A stretch of DNA of 22,629 nucleotides. It comes from Rhodospirillales bacterium. Its GTDB lineage: Bacteria > Pseudomonadota > Alphaproteobacteria > Rhodospirillales_A > JACZKS01. This document shows, in pieces, positions 1-7,257 of this stretch. Numbering within the stretch: the stretch's first letter is position 1; each line of letters begins with the position of its first letter. Location: contig JABGRG010000062.1 of the NCBI GenBank assembly GCA_018648445.1, positions 1-22,629 on the forward strand, in the 5' to 3' direction. The position numbers were made by a program, and so were the translations under genes. A model generated the notes under the pieces. That model did not search any database. It saw nothing but the letters and a program-made list of their open reading frames with translations, and was not told the origin of the DNA.

Positions 1-649
1 CCGACCAGGACACGGGGTCGGCCAGAAATTCACGAACCCCCTGGATGGCCTCGGGCGAGAAATCTTTCCCGGCCTCGGCTTCGGCCAGCACGTCGGCCCA
101 AGTTGCCAGGTAGTGCAGTTTCAGGCCTTCTTTGGCCAGATCGTCCTCGGCACCCTTGAAAATCCGGTAGAAGAAAACGACGAACGCTTCGCTGACCTGC
201 GCGCCCGCGCCGCGAAGGGCGTTGACGAAGTTCAGCTTGCTGGCCCCGTCGGTGGCCAGATCCTCGACCAGAAGCACGCGTGATCCTTCTGCCATGTCGC
301 CTTCGATTTGGGCATCACGGCCAAAACCCTTGGCTTTCTTGCGCACATAGAGCATGGGCAGGGAAGCGGTCTCAGACATCCAGGCGGCATAAGGGATACC
401 GGCGGTTTCACCCCCGGCCACGGCATCGAACGTGTCCCATCCGACAGCTTCGCCAATGCACTCGGCGGCCATTTCCATGATTTGCCGCCGCGCATCCAGA
501 AACGAGATCACCTTGCGGCAATCGATGTAAACCGGGCTGGCCCAGCCGGAGGTAAATTTGTAGGGATCTTCGGGGCGGAAATTAACAGCCTTGATATCAA
601 GCAAAAGCCGCGAGGTGCGGCTGGCAAAACTTTTTTGGACGGTCGGCAT
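1..649 (-). CDS. pyrE: Orotate phosphoribosyltransferase, C-terminus cut by window edge
   Basis: Transfers the phosphoribosyl group of PRPP to orotate, giving orotidine 5'-phosphate in cytoplasmic pyrimidine synthesis. Translating the minus strand from the ATG at 649 gives 216 residues without a stop, ending at the window edge. The type I phosphoribosyltransferase PRPP motif VLLVEDLATDGASK is at residues 125-138. The flexible catalytic loop with YVRKKAKGFG lies at about 101-117, and GGETAGIP at 79-86. The early YKFTSGWASPVYID segment (30-43) is typical of the roughly 230-residue alphaproteobacterial form, so only a few residues are probably missing. A purine-rich GGGGGA sits just before the start. 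It lies downstream of uspA on the same strand, 66 bases away, and could be read from the TRAP operon or its own promoter. Confidence 0.95.
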   Translation of the reverse strand, partial: MPTVQKSFASRTSRLLLDIKAVNFRPEDPYKFTSGWASPVYIDCRKVISFLDARRQIMEMAAECIGEAVGWDTFDAVAGGETAGIPYAAWMSETASLPMLYVRKKAKGFGRDAQIEGDMAEGSRVLLVEDLATDGASKLNFVNALRGAGAQVSEAFVVFFYRIFKGAEDDLAKEGLKLHYLATWADVLAEAEAGKDFSPEAIQGVREFLADPVSWS

Positions 650-662
650 CGGTTCCCCCGGC

Positions 663-682
663 GGCGAAATTGATTCTTCGCC
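663..682 (-). other. Small hairpin in the uspA-pyrE gap
   Basis: On the minus strand GGCGAA and TTCGCC (6 bp) can pair around an 8-base loop, shortly upstream of the pyrE ribosome-binding site. There is no following U-run, so it is not a convincing terminator. It may be a leader structure of pyrE or chance. Confidence 0.25.
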
Positions 683-715
683 ACTGTTTAGAGACTTTCC
701 GAGACTATTGGAAGC

Positions 716-1150
716 CTAACCCCTGACCACCAGCACCGACCGTGTGGCGTGGCGAACCACCCGCGCCGCGTTGGGCCCCAAAAGATAGTCGCCCATGGCC
801 GGGCGGTGCGACGCCATGATGATCAGGTTGGCGTCAATTTGGTCGGCCATGGCAAGAATCGATTGGTAAACCGACCCGTGAACCACGTGCCATTTGACCT
901 TGAAGCCAGCGGGAACGCGTTTCTCGATAAATTCCGTCAGGCCGTCCTTGGCTGCTTTGACCAGCTGCTTCCCGGCATCCTGCGCCATATACAGATTGAC
1001 CACCCCCAAAGGAAGGTCGGGAACCACGGTCACCACATGAAGTTCCGCGTGAAACGCCTGACATTGTTCCAACGCCGTGGGCAGGGCCTTGGCCCACGAC
1101 GCTTCGTCGTGAAGATCGACGCTGAGTAAAATGGTTTTGTACATAGCCAT
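716..1150 (-). CDS. Universal stress protein (UspA family) of the TRAP operon
   Basis: A single Usp domain of 144 residues, the usual family length. It begins with the beta-strand YKTILLSVDLHDEA and ends with LLGPNAARVVRHATRSVLVVRG, the C-terminal nucleotide-binding signature of ATP-binding Usp proteins, although the flanking glycines are not all canonical. Its ATG follows the dctM stop directly (TAA then ATG at 1153-1148), so translation is very likely coupled. Usp proteins are known partners of TRAP transporters: TeaD beside TeaABC in Halomonas binds ATP and modulates uptake. By analogy this protein probably tunes the transporter upstream. That role is inferred from position, not shown. A second in-frame ATG two codons on is an alternative start. 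Confidence 0.9.
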   Translation of the reverse strand: MAMYKTILLSVDLHDEASWAKALPTALEQCQAFHAELHVVTVVPDLPLGVVNLYMAQDAGKQLVKAAKDGLTEFIEKRVPAGFKVKWHVVHGSVYQSILAMADQIDANLIIMASHRPAMGDYLLGPNAARVVRHATRSVLVVRG

Positions 1151-2551
1151 TTACTTATAGCCCTTCAGGTGATCGATGTATTCCGGCAGGAACAGCGACA
1201 CCTGCGGCACGTAGGTAATGATGATCAGGAACATGAGCAGGATCACTAGCCACGGAAAAGCCGCGCGCACGACCCAGATAATACTGTTACCCGTAATTCC
1301 CGCCGTTACGAACAGGTTCAAACCAACCGGCGGCGTAATCATGCCGATTTCCATGTTCACGACCATGATGATGCCCAGATGAATGGGGTCGATGCCGAGC
1401 TGCATCGCGATGGGAAACAGGATCGGCGCCATGATCAGCAGAATGGCCGACGGCTCCATGAAGTTCCCGGCCGCCAGCAGCAGAATGTTGACAACAATCA
1501 GGAACCCCCAGGCCGGCAATCCCCAGGTCGTGATCAACTCAGCGATGGCATGAGGGATACGTTCAGTGGTCAGCACATGGGCGAACAACATCGCGTTGGC
1601 GATGATGAAAAGCAGCATGATGCTGACCTTGGCGCCGTCAAGAACGACCCGGCGGACTTCCGGATGGAAGAACGACCGGGGAATCGCCCAGGTCATCTGC
1701 AGGATATTCCGGCCAGTCGCCACGGCGACCGATTCATCGGCTTTGCGCCACGCAACACCCTTAAGCGGCCCCATGTCGCGATACCCCAACACGGACACTG
1801 CGAATGCGTAGACCGCCGACACGGCCGCCGCCTCGGTCGGGCTGGCGATGCCGCCGTAGATGGAACCCAGCACGATAACGATCAGCAGGATGCCGCCCGA
1901 GGCGCTGAAAGCGGCGGCAAAGATTTCGCGGAAACCCGCCCATGGCTGGCTAGGCAGGCCCTTGATGCGAGCCGCGATGTAAATGGCGATCATCAGCATG
2001 CCGCCCATCATGATGCCCGGAATAAATCCGGCCATGAACATGCGCGCCGCCGAAACCTCGGTCGCCGCCGCGTAAACCAGCATGACGATGGAGGGCGGTA
2101 TCAGAATTCCCAGCGTTCCGGCGTTGCAGATAACGCCTGCCGCAAAACTCTCTGGATAACCGCTTCGGACCATGCCGACGATGACAATGGAACCGATGGC
2201 CGCGACCGTTGCCGGAGAAGATCCCGACACCGCGGCGAACAGCATACAGGCCAGAACCGAGGCCATGGCCAGCCCGCCACGGACATGGCCGACGATTGAT
2301 ATGGCAAACCTGATCAGGCGCCGGGCGACACCGCCGGTGGAAAGAAAGGTCGATGAAAGAATGAAAAACGGAATGGCGAGAAGCGTGTAATGAGCCGTGA
2401 GCGCTTCAATCAACTTCAAGGCGACCGAGGCCAGCGAATCGTTGGAAAACAGAAGAATGGTCGAAACGCTGGAAAGGCCGAGCGCGATGGCAATCGGCAT
2501 GCCCAGGAACATGCATCCGAAAAGCGTTACAAAGAGGAGGATGGTCGTCAT
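1151..2551 (-). CDS. dctM: TRAP transporter large membrane subunit (DctM family)
   Basis: Inner-membrane permease subunit that carries substrate delivered by the DctP binding protein, driven by a Na+ or H+ gradient. The 466-residue product is almost entirely hydrophobic helices. DctM landmarks are visible: SGSSPATVAAIGSI (about 109-122), GTLGILIPPSIVMLVYA (145-161), GGIASPTEAAAVSAVYAF (233-250), GNFMEPSAIL (362-371) and EIGMITPPVGLNLFV (401-415). The protein is longer than the common 425-440 residues because of a polar stretch at about 258-300 between the two halves. Its start overlaps the dctQ stop in an ATGA (2548-2551), and its stop abuts the uspA start, so M is coupled on both sides. Substrate is probably a C4-dicarboxylate or similar organic acid, from family resemblance only. 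Confidence 0.95.
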   Translation of the reverse strand: MTTILLFVTLFGCMFLGMPIAIALGLSSVSTILLFSNDSLASVALKLIEALTAHYTLLAIPFFILSSTFLSTGGVARRLIRFAISIVGHVRGGLAMASVLACMLFAAVSGSSPATVAAIGSIVIVGMVRSGYPESFAAGVICNAGTLGILIPPSIVMLVYAAATEVSAARMFMAGFIPGIMMGGMLMIAIYIAARIKGLPSQPWAGFREIFAAAFSASGGILLIVIVLGSIYGGIASPTEAAAVSAVYAFAVSVLGYRDMGPLKGVAWRKADESVAVATGRNILQMTWAIPRSFFHPEVRRVVLDGAKVSIMLLFIIANAMLFAHVLTTERIPHAIAELITTWGLPAWGFLIVVNILLLAAGNFMEPSAILLIMAPILFPIAMQLGIDPIHLGIIMVVNMEIGMITPPVGLNLFVTAGITGNSIIWVVRAAFPWLVILLMFLIIITYVPQVSLFLPEYIDHLKGYK

Positions 2552-3093
2552 GCCTTGGCCTCCCCGGTATCTTCACCTTCCAGTTCCTTCAAGGCATCCG
2601 CGGCCTCGTCGGCAATTCGGAAACCCGTCGCCTTGCCAGTGGCGAAAGCCCACATAAGTTGCAAAAATCGAAAAGCAAGAAGGACAAAGCCAATAAGCAA
2701 AATGGAATGAGCGATCCATATTTCGACCGCCACGTCTTCAAGCTCGATGCCGATCATGTGCATCTTGCCCAGATAGACCCAGCCGCCATAAATGAACAAT
2801 CCGCAATAAAAGAGGCACAGGGCCGTCGCGACAACGCTGACCCAACGGCGGATCGCAGGCGGAATCATCTTTACGATGGCGTCCACACCGATATGGCAAC
2901 CGACCTTGATGCCGTAGGATGCCCCGATAAGGACCAGCCAGGCGGAAATATGCAAAGTGACTTCTTGTATCCAAAGAAAGCCAATATTGAACCCGAAGCG
3001 AAACACGACCTCGAAGAATACGAGGACGGTCATACCGACCAGGAGGAGGGAGATAACTCCCTCCTCCAGCCGATTCACGATACGTGACATCAT
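2548..3093 (-). CDS. dctQ: TRAP transporter small membrane subunit (DctQ family)
   Basis: Small four-helix membrane partner of DctM, 181 residues, the usual size. Hydrophobic segments fall at about 14-34, 46-64, 84-108 and 125-147. The family pattern FFEVVFRFGFNIGFLWIQEV is at the end of helix 1, followed by a loop with GCHIGVDAIV. The acidic C-terminal tail (about 160-181) is cytoplasmic by prediction. The start is a double ATG (3093-3088) with no clear Shine-Dalgarno in the 35-base gap after dctP, so reinitiation from dctP translation may matter. It overlaps dctM by four bases. Confidence 0.92.
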   Translation of the reverse strand: MMSRIVNRLEEGVISLLLVGMTVLVFFEVVFRFGFNIGFLWIQEVTLHISAWLVLIGASYGIKVGCHIGVDAIVKMIPPAIRRWVSVVATALCLFYCGLFIYGGWVYLGKMHMIGIELEDVAVEIWIAHSILLIGFVLLAFRFLQLMWAFATGKATGFRIADEAADALKELEGEDTGEAKA

Positions 3094-3128
3094 TGGAAAA
3101 TATGTCCGATTGATTGCTTGAATGCGAC

Positions 3129-4121
3129 TTAGCTGCCGGCATTTGCCGCGACGGCGGCGTCAATCAGGTCTTTGCCGATCTGATCTTCGAATTTCTTCCA
3201 GACCGGTTTCATCGCCTCAACCCACTGCTGCCGTTCGGCATCGGTAAGTTGCAGGATTTTGCTGCGTCCCGAATCCATAATCATCTTGCGGTCGCTGGTG
3301 GCCTTTTCCAAGGCAACCTTGTTGCCGTGCGCGATAGATTCGTCCAGGGCCTTTTTGACCTCGGCGCGGATATCCGCGGGCATTCCTTGCCAGAAGGCCG
3401 TGCTGGTCACGACTAAATAATCGATCAGGCCGTGGTTGGATTCGGTGATGTAGTCCTGCACCTCGAAGAATTTCTTCGAATAGATGTTGGACCACGTGTT
3501 TTCCTGACCATCAATGGCTTTGGTCTGCAACAGGGTGAACACTTCCGAGAACGCTTTCTTCAGCGGAACGGCGTCAACGGCTTCAAACTGGGCGGCCAGA
3601 ACGTCGGAGGTCTGGATGCGGAATTTCAGCCCCTTGGCGTCGCCGGGGACGCGAAGGGCTTTGCTGGCCGACATCTGCTTTAATCCGTTATGCAGGAAGC
3701 CAAGACCGGTCAGGCCCTTGCTTTCCATGCTCATCAACAGCTTTTGCCCTGCCGGGCCGTTCTGGAACCGTTCGGCGGCGTGGATGTCCTTGAACAGGAA
3801 CGGAAGGTCGAAGACGGGAAGTTTCTTAGTGTACTTGCCAAACTTTGACAGGGACGGCGCCGCAATTTGGACGTCGCCCAGCAACATCGCCGCAAGGACG
3901 GTGTTGTCGTTGAAAAGCTGCGAGTTCGGATAAACCTCAACCACCACTTTGCCGCCCAACCGCTGGGCCACAAGGTCCTTAAATTTATTGGCCATCTGGC
4001 CCTTGGGGGTGTTTTCCGCAACGACGTGCGAAAGTTTTATGACGATCGGATCGGCCGCCTTGGCCATTGGCGCCGTTACTGCAAATGCAATCAGCGCGAC
4101 TGCGAGGGTAAGAAAACGCAT
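3129..4121 (-). CDS. dctP: TRAP transporter periplasmic solute-binding protein (DctP family)
   Basis: Periplasmic receptor that captures an organic acid and delivers it to DctQM. I place the start at the ATG at 4121, preceded by a good AGGGAGA site, rather than six codons upstream at 4139. The product is 330 residues with a classical signal peptide ending in a likely AKA/ADP cleavage site near residue 23. DctP-family features include FDLPFLFKD, LKFRIQTSDV with Arg168 (the arginine that clamps the substrate carboxylate in the family) and GQENTWSNIYSKKFFEVQ. It is the first gene of the dctPQM-uspA operon. Similarity is to the C4-dicarboxylate DctP group, but the real ligand could be another carboxylate. 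Confidence 0.94.
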   Translation of the reverse strand: MRFLTLAVALIAFAVTAPMAKAADPIVIKLSHVVAENTPKGQMANKFKDLVAQRLGGKVVVEVYPNSQLFNDNTVLAAMLLGDVQIAAPSLSKFGKYTKKLPVFDLPFLFKDIHAAERFQNGPAGQKLLMSMESKGLTGLGFLHNGLKQMSASKALRVPGDAKGLKFRIQTSDVLAAQFEAVDAVPLKKAFSEVFTLLQTKAIDGQENTWSNIYSKKFFEVQDYITESNHGLIDYLVVTSTAFWQGMPADIRAEVKKALDESIAHGNKVALEKATSDRKMIMDSGRSKILQLTDAERQQWVEAMKPVWKKFEDQIGKDLIDAAVAANAGS

Positions 4122-4237
4122 TTTGTGTCTCCCTATCATTTCCCGATTTGGGTCTGATTTTTTCCGTGGTTAGCCTCAACCTTTTCTCGGACGCTCTCGT
4201 TTGTTTTTTTTACGTTGGCGTCTCGTAAGTTACCTTA

Positions 4238-4266
4238 TTTATAACAAAATTCATTCCGAATAACAA
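4238..4266 (-). promoter_or_regulatory. Candidate sigma70 promoter of the dctPQM-uspA operon
   Basis: Read on the minus strand: TTGTTA (4266-4261), 17 bases, TATAAA (4243-4238), matching 4/6 and 5/6 of the -35 and -10 consensus. It would start transcription near 4231, leaving a leader of about 110 bases before dctP. I saw no sigma54-type GG-N10-GC element in the leader. Confidence 0.45.
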
Positions 4267-4370
4267 AAACTAATCCCTTCGGACGGGAATCGTCTTCGGA
4301 GCCCCGGTTATTCTTAGGCCATTGCCGATGGGGGTTGACCGATTGCCGGTTGCCCCGTAACACCCGTTGC

Positions 4371-5354
4371 ATGAACGCGAACCAACGAAACGGCAGGCCG
4401 CCGGTGATATGGGTATTGCTGGACGACCGGGCGGGTAACAGAAGCCAATGCCTTGGTGTGGCCGAAGCACTGGGCCTGCGGTTTTTCACCCATGAACTGG
4501 AATATGTGGCCGCCGCCGCGCTGCCCAATTTTTTCGTTGGTGCATCGTTTGGCGGGCTTACGCCGTCCAGCCGGGTCAATCTGGTTTCCCCGTGGCCCGA
4601 TCTGGTCATTGCGGCGGGCCGCCGGACCGCTCCCATCGCCCGCAAAATCAAGAAGGACAGCGGCGGCGCCACGATGTTGGTTCAGATCATGTACCCCGGT
4701 CATACCGGCGCCGATGAATTCGACCTGATCGCAGCCCCTCGCCACGACGAAATCGCGCCCGCGCCGAATATGCTGGAAATCACAGGCGCGCCGCATCGGG
4801 TCAACGAGAAGAAACTCGCGGAAGCCGCCGATGAATGGCAAGGACGGTTCGCCGACCTGCCAAAGCCACGAATCGCATTGATCGTCGGCGGATCTTCCCG
4901 GCGGCGCAAATTCACAAGTGAAATGGCGACGGAACTGGGTCGGAAGGCGGCGAAGATGGCGTCTGCAACCGGGGGGTCTTTGCTGGTCACGACCTCACGG
5001 CGCACCGGCGAGGCCGAGGCCGCCCTTTTGGCGGAAATCAATGATCCCAATTTCGTCTTTCGTTGGGGTGACGAGGGCGAAAATCCCTATTTCGGCTTTT
5101 TGGCGCTGGCCGATACCGTGATCGTCACGGGGGATTCGGTTTCCATGGTATCCGAGGCCTGCGCGACACCGGCTCCGGTATATATTTACGGACCGAAAGC
5201 GTTGACCCCCCAAAAACACACAAAGCTTCACCGGGAATTGTTCGAGCGGGGTTTTGCGCGCCCCCTGGGCGACGCATTCGAAGAGTGGACGCACGATCCT
5301 CTCAACGCTGCCGGAGAAATCGCCGAAGAAGTCCGCCGCCGTTTCGGGATTTGA
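4371..5354 (+). CDS. ELM1-family (DUF1022) protein, GT-B-like
   Basis: The family is named after plant ELM1, which recruits the mitochondrial fission dynamin. Bacterial members are common in alphaproteobacteria, have a glycosyltransferase-B-like fold and no established reaction. Visible features are the N-terminal VIWVLLDDRAGNRSQCLGVAEAL (the family's D-x-x-x-GN-x-x-Q pattern), PDLVIAAGRR, the basic linker IVGGSSRRRKF, and a C-terminal sugar-nucleotide-site-like segment VTGDSVSMVSEACATPAPVYIYGP. I chose ATG 4371 (327 residues), just before the domain. A TTG at 4335 in the same frame would add 12 residues, and neither start has a strong Shine-Dalgarno. It is divergent from dctP and followed 95 bases on by a response regulator on the same strand. 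Confidence 0.85.
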   Translation: MNANQRNGRPPVIWVLLDDRAGNRSQCLGVAEALGLRFFTHELEYVAAAALPNFFVGASFGGLTPSSRVNLVSPWPDLVIAAGRRTAPIARKIKKDSGGATMLVQIMYPGHTGADEFDLIAAPRHDEIAPAPNMLEITGAPHRVNEKKLAEAADEWQGRFADLPKPRIALIVGGSSRRRKFTSEMATELGRKAAKMASATGGSLLVTTSRRTGEAEAALLAEINDPNFVFRWGDEGENPYFGFLALADTVIVTGDSVSMVSEACATPAPVYIYGPKALTPQKHTKLHRELFERGFARPLGDAFEEWTHDPLNAAGEIAEEVRRRFGI

Positions 5355-5449
5355 CCGCAGGTCTGATATGCGACACTGTTGGTGAAACCATATTTATAGA
5401 CGGACTTGGCGAAAGCCATCCGGGCCGTGCTGGACGAGGAATTGACAAC

Positions 5450-5852
5450 ATGACAAAGCCGCTTCTCATCGTCGTCGATGACGAACGAGCGATTGGAGAA
5501 GTCATTGGTTTCGTTGCCGAACACGTGGGGGTTGAGATCAAGGTCGCCGGGAGCGCCTACGAGTTTCAAAATTTGGTGGTTGATCACCGGCCAGATGTCG
5601 TTTTCATGGATATGGTGATGCCCGAGACAAGCGCGGCCAAACTGATCGCGTGGATGGCGACGAACGAGGTCAGGGCCCCCGTCGTTTTAATGAGCGGGTA
5701 TGGCGAAGCGGAGATCGCGGAGCTACGCAAAAGCGCGGAAGGCGGGGGGGGTGCCAATTTCGGACTTTCTCACGAAGCCCTTCAGTCTGGATGATGCCGA
5801 AACAAAGCTAAGGGACGCCTTGGCGGCGCAATTCCCCTCATACCGCCTTTGA
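5450..5852 (+). pseudogene. Single-domain response regulator with a frame break in a G8 tract
   Basis: A receiver domain with no output domain. From ATG 5450 (GAGGAA site upstream) the first frame encodes the acidic pair D10/D11, phospho-acceptor D54 in VVFMDMVMPE, and S82 in VLMSGYG. It then runs into unrelated residues after an eight-G run at 5744-5751 and stops at 5794. The next frame continues the domain exactly where expected: VPISDFLTKPFSLDDAETKL, including the conserved Lys (109 in the joined protein), to a TGA at 5850-5852. With seven Gs the gene would be an intact 133-residue receiver. It may therefore be a sequencing or assembly error, a real mutation, or a slippage-controlled gene. 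Its restored 3' end overlaps the convergent hemN by 15 bases. Partner kinase and output are not visible. Confidence 0.85.
5744..5751 (+). repeat. Poly-G homopolymer (8 G) breaking the receiver frame
   Basis: Eight consecutive Gs at codons 99-101 of the response regulator. The upstream and downstream halves of one receiver domain lie in frames that differ by one base exactly here. This length is prone both to sequencing miscounts and to polymerase slippage. Confidence 0.9.
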
Positions 5853-7184
5853 ATGGCGCGCCTTTCCCGATTGCAGGTACTTATCGAACGCCGAAGCAAC
5901 GAGACGCACGAAAGGCCGCCCCATCTCCGTTACTTTGATATCGTCCCCCGCGATCGAAATAATTCCGTCGGCTTCCAGGCGTTTGAGGTAAGCCAACTCG
6001 TCGCTGAAAGTATCGGAGACACCGGCGTCACCGGCCACTTCACCCAGGTTAACACGAAGATCGCACATCAGGCGCTCGATGATCGCGGCGCGCATGATGT
6101 CGTCGGGGCTAAGCTCGATGCCACGAACGGTGGCGAACTTTCCGCCATCTATGGCCCTGGCATAATCACGCAAAGGCAGGGTGTTCTGGACATAGCCCTG
6201 TCTTAGCGAACCGATGGCCGAAGCTCCCAAGCCTAAGAGAACGGGCGCGGTATCGACGGTGTAGCCCTGAAAATTCCGGTGAAGGCTGCCGTCATTGAGG
6301 GCTGTCGCCATTGAATCGTCGGGACGTGCAAAATGATCCAGACCCACCGCAACATAGCCGGCGGCGACAAGTCTAGCCGATGCCGCGTTTGATTGTTCCC
6401 AACGTTCGGTCGTGCCGGGCAGGGTGGCTTCATCAATCAATTTCTGATGCGCGCGCATCCACGGAACATGGGCATATCCGAACAGCGCCACTCTTTGCGG
6501 CCTCAACGTAAGCGCCAGATCGACCATTTCAATCACCCGCTCGGTGGTCTGGTGCGGCAAACCGTACATCAGGTCCATGTTCAGATTTTTGATGCCGTGC
6601 GCGGCCAGCCAGTCCACCACCCGTTTTGTCACGTCGAAGGGCTGGTCGCGATTGATCGCGGCCTGGACCTCGGGGTGGAAGTCCTGAACCCCAATGCTCG
6701 TTCGATTGACACCGGCAGCCGCCAGATCGCGCACGTAGTCCTCAGTGGTGTCCCGTGGGTCCATTTCGACGGCGATTTCGGCGTCTTCGGCGACGCTGAA
6801 GCGCTCCCGAATTCGCTCAACGCTCCGCATCCAATCGGCACCCGTAAGCATGGTCGGGCTGCCACCGCCCCAGTGCAGGTGCTTTACCGGAATGCCCGAA
6901 GACACCTCGCCCGCGACCAAGTCAATTTCCTTAAGCAAAACATCAAGATAATCATTTACAGGTTTGTATCTATTTACGATTTTTGTATAACATCCACAAA
7001 AAGAGCACATGGAATCGCAAAAAGGAATATGGAAATACAACGATAAATCCACGTCCCGCGTCAGGCCATTCAGCCAGTCGCCGTATTTTTCCGGCCCGAC
7101 CGCGTCCGAAAAATGCGGCGCCGTCGGGTAGCTGGTGTAGCGGGGAACTCGCAGATCGTAACTTTCGGCAAGGTTTGTCGTCAT
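5838..7184 (-). CDS. hemN: Oxygen-independent coproporphyrinogen III dehydrogenase
   Basis: Radical-SAM enzyme that oxidatively decarboxylates coproporphyrinogen III to protoporphyrinogen IX without O2, for haem or bacteriochlorophyll synthesis under low oxygen. The 448-residue product has the HemN N-terminus YDLRVPRYTSYPTAPHF, then YFHIPFC with C56, C60 and C63 as the 4Fe-4S ligands and the fourth cysteine C65 typical of true HemN. HLHWGGGSPT and the C-terminal HemN domain (LRVNLGEV onward) follow. I place the start at ATG 7184, because the frame open to 7337 overlaps the MFS gene and encodes no HemN sequence. It lies 73 bases downstream of the MFS gene on the same strand and is convergent with the response regulator. 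I found no clear FNR box upstream. Confidence 0.95.
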   Translation of the reverse strand: MTTNLAESYDLRVPRYTSYPTAPHFSDAVGPEKYGDWLNGLTRDVDLSLYFHIPFCDSMCSFCGCYTKIVNRYKPVNDYLDVLLKEIDLVAGEVSSGIPVKHLHWGGGSPTMLTGADWMRSVERIRERFSVAEDAEIAVEMDPRDTTEDYVRDLAAAGVNRTSIGVQDFHPEVQAAINRDQPFDVTKRVVDWLAAHGIKNLNMDLMYGLPHQTTERVIEMVDLALTLRPQRVALFGYAHVPWMRAHQKLIDEATLPGTTERWEQSNAASARLVAAGYVAVGLDHFARPDDSMATALNDGSLHRNFQGYTVDTAPVLLGLGASAIGSLRQGYVQNTLPLRDYARAIDGGKFATVRGIELSPDDIMRAAIIERLMCDLRVNLGEVAGDAGVSDTFSDELAYLKRLEADGIISIAGDDIKVTEMGRPFVRLVASAFDKYLQSGKARHSKAV

Positions 7185-7257
7185 GACGATTCCATAATTT
7201 TTGTCATGCCACGAATCTGGCCCGGAATTCCCAGAAAGCAATGGAAATTCGCGGCGT

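Noticed and set aside
1379..2299. 306-residue open frame on the plus strand
   Set aside because: It lies wholly opposite dctM, and its product is rich in His, Arg and Asp with no domain, as expected for the antisense frame of a GC-rich membrane gene.
4140..4334. Sigma54 promoter for dctPQM
   Set aside because: Expected from some dct systems, but no GG-N10-GC element was seen, while a sigma70-like element is present.
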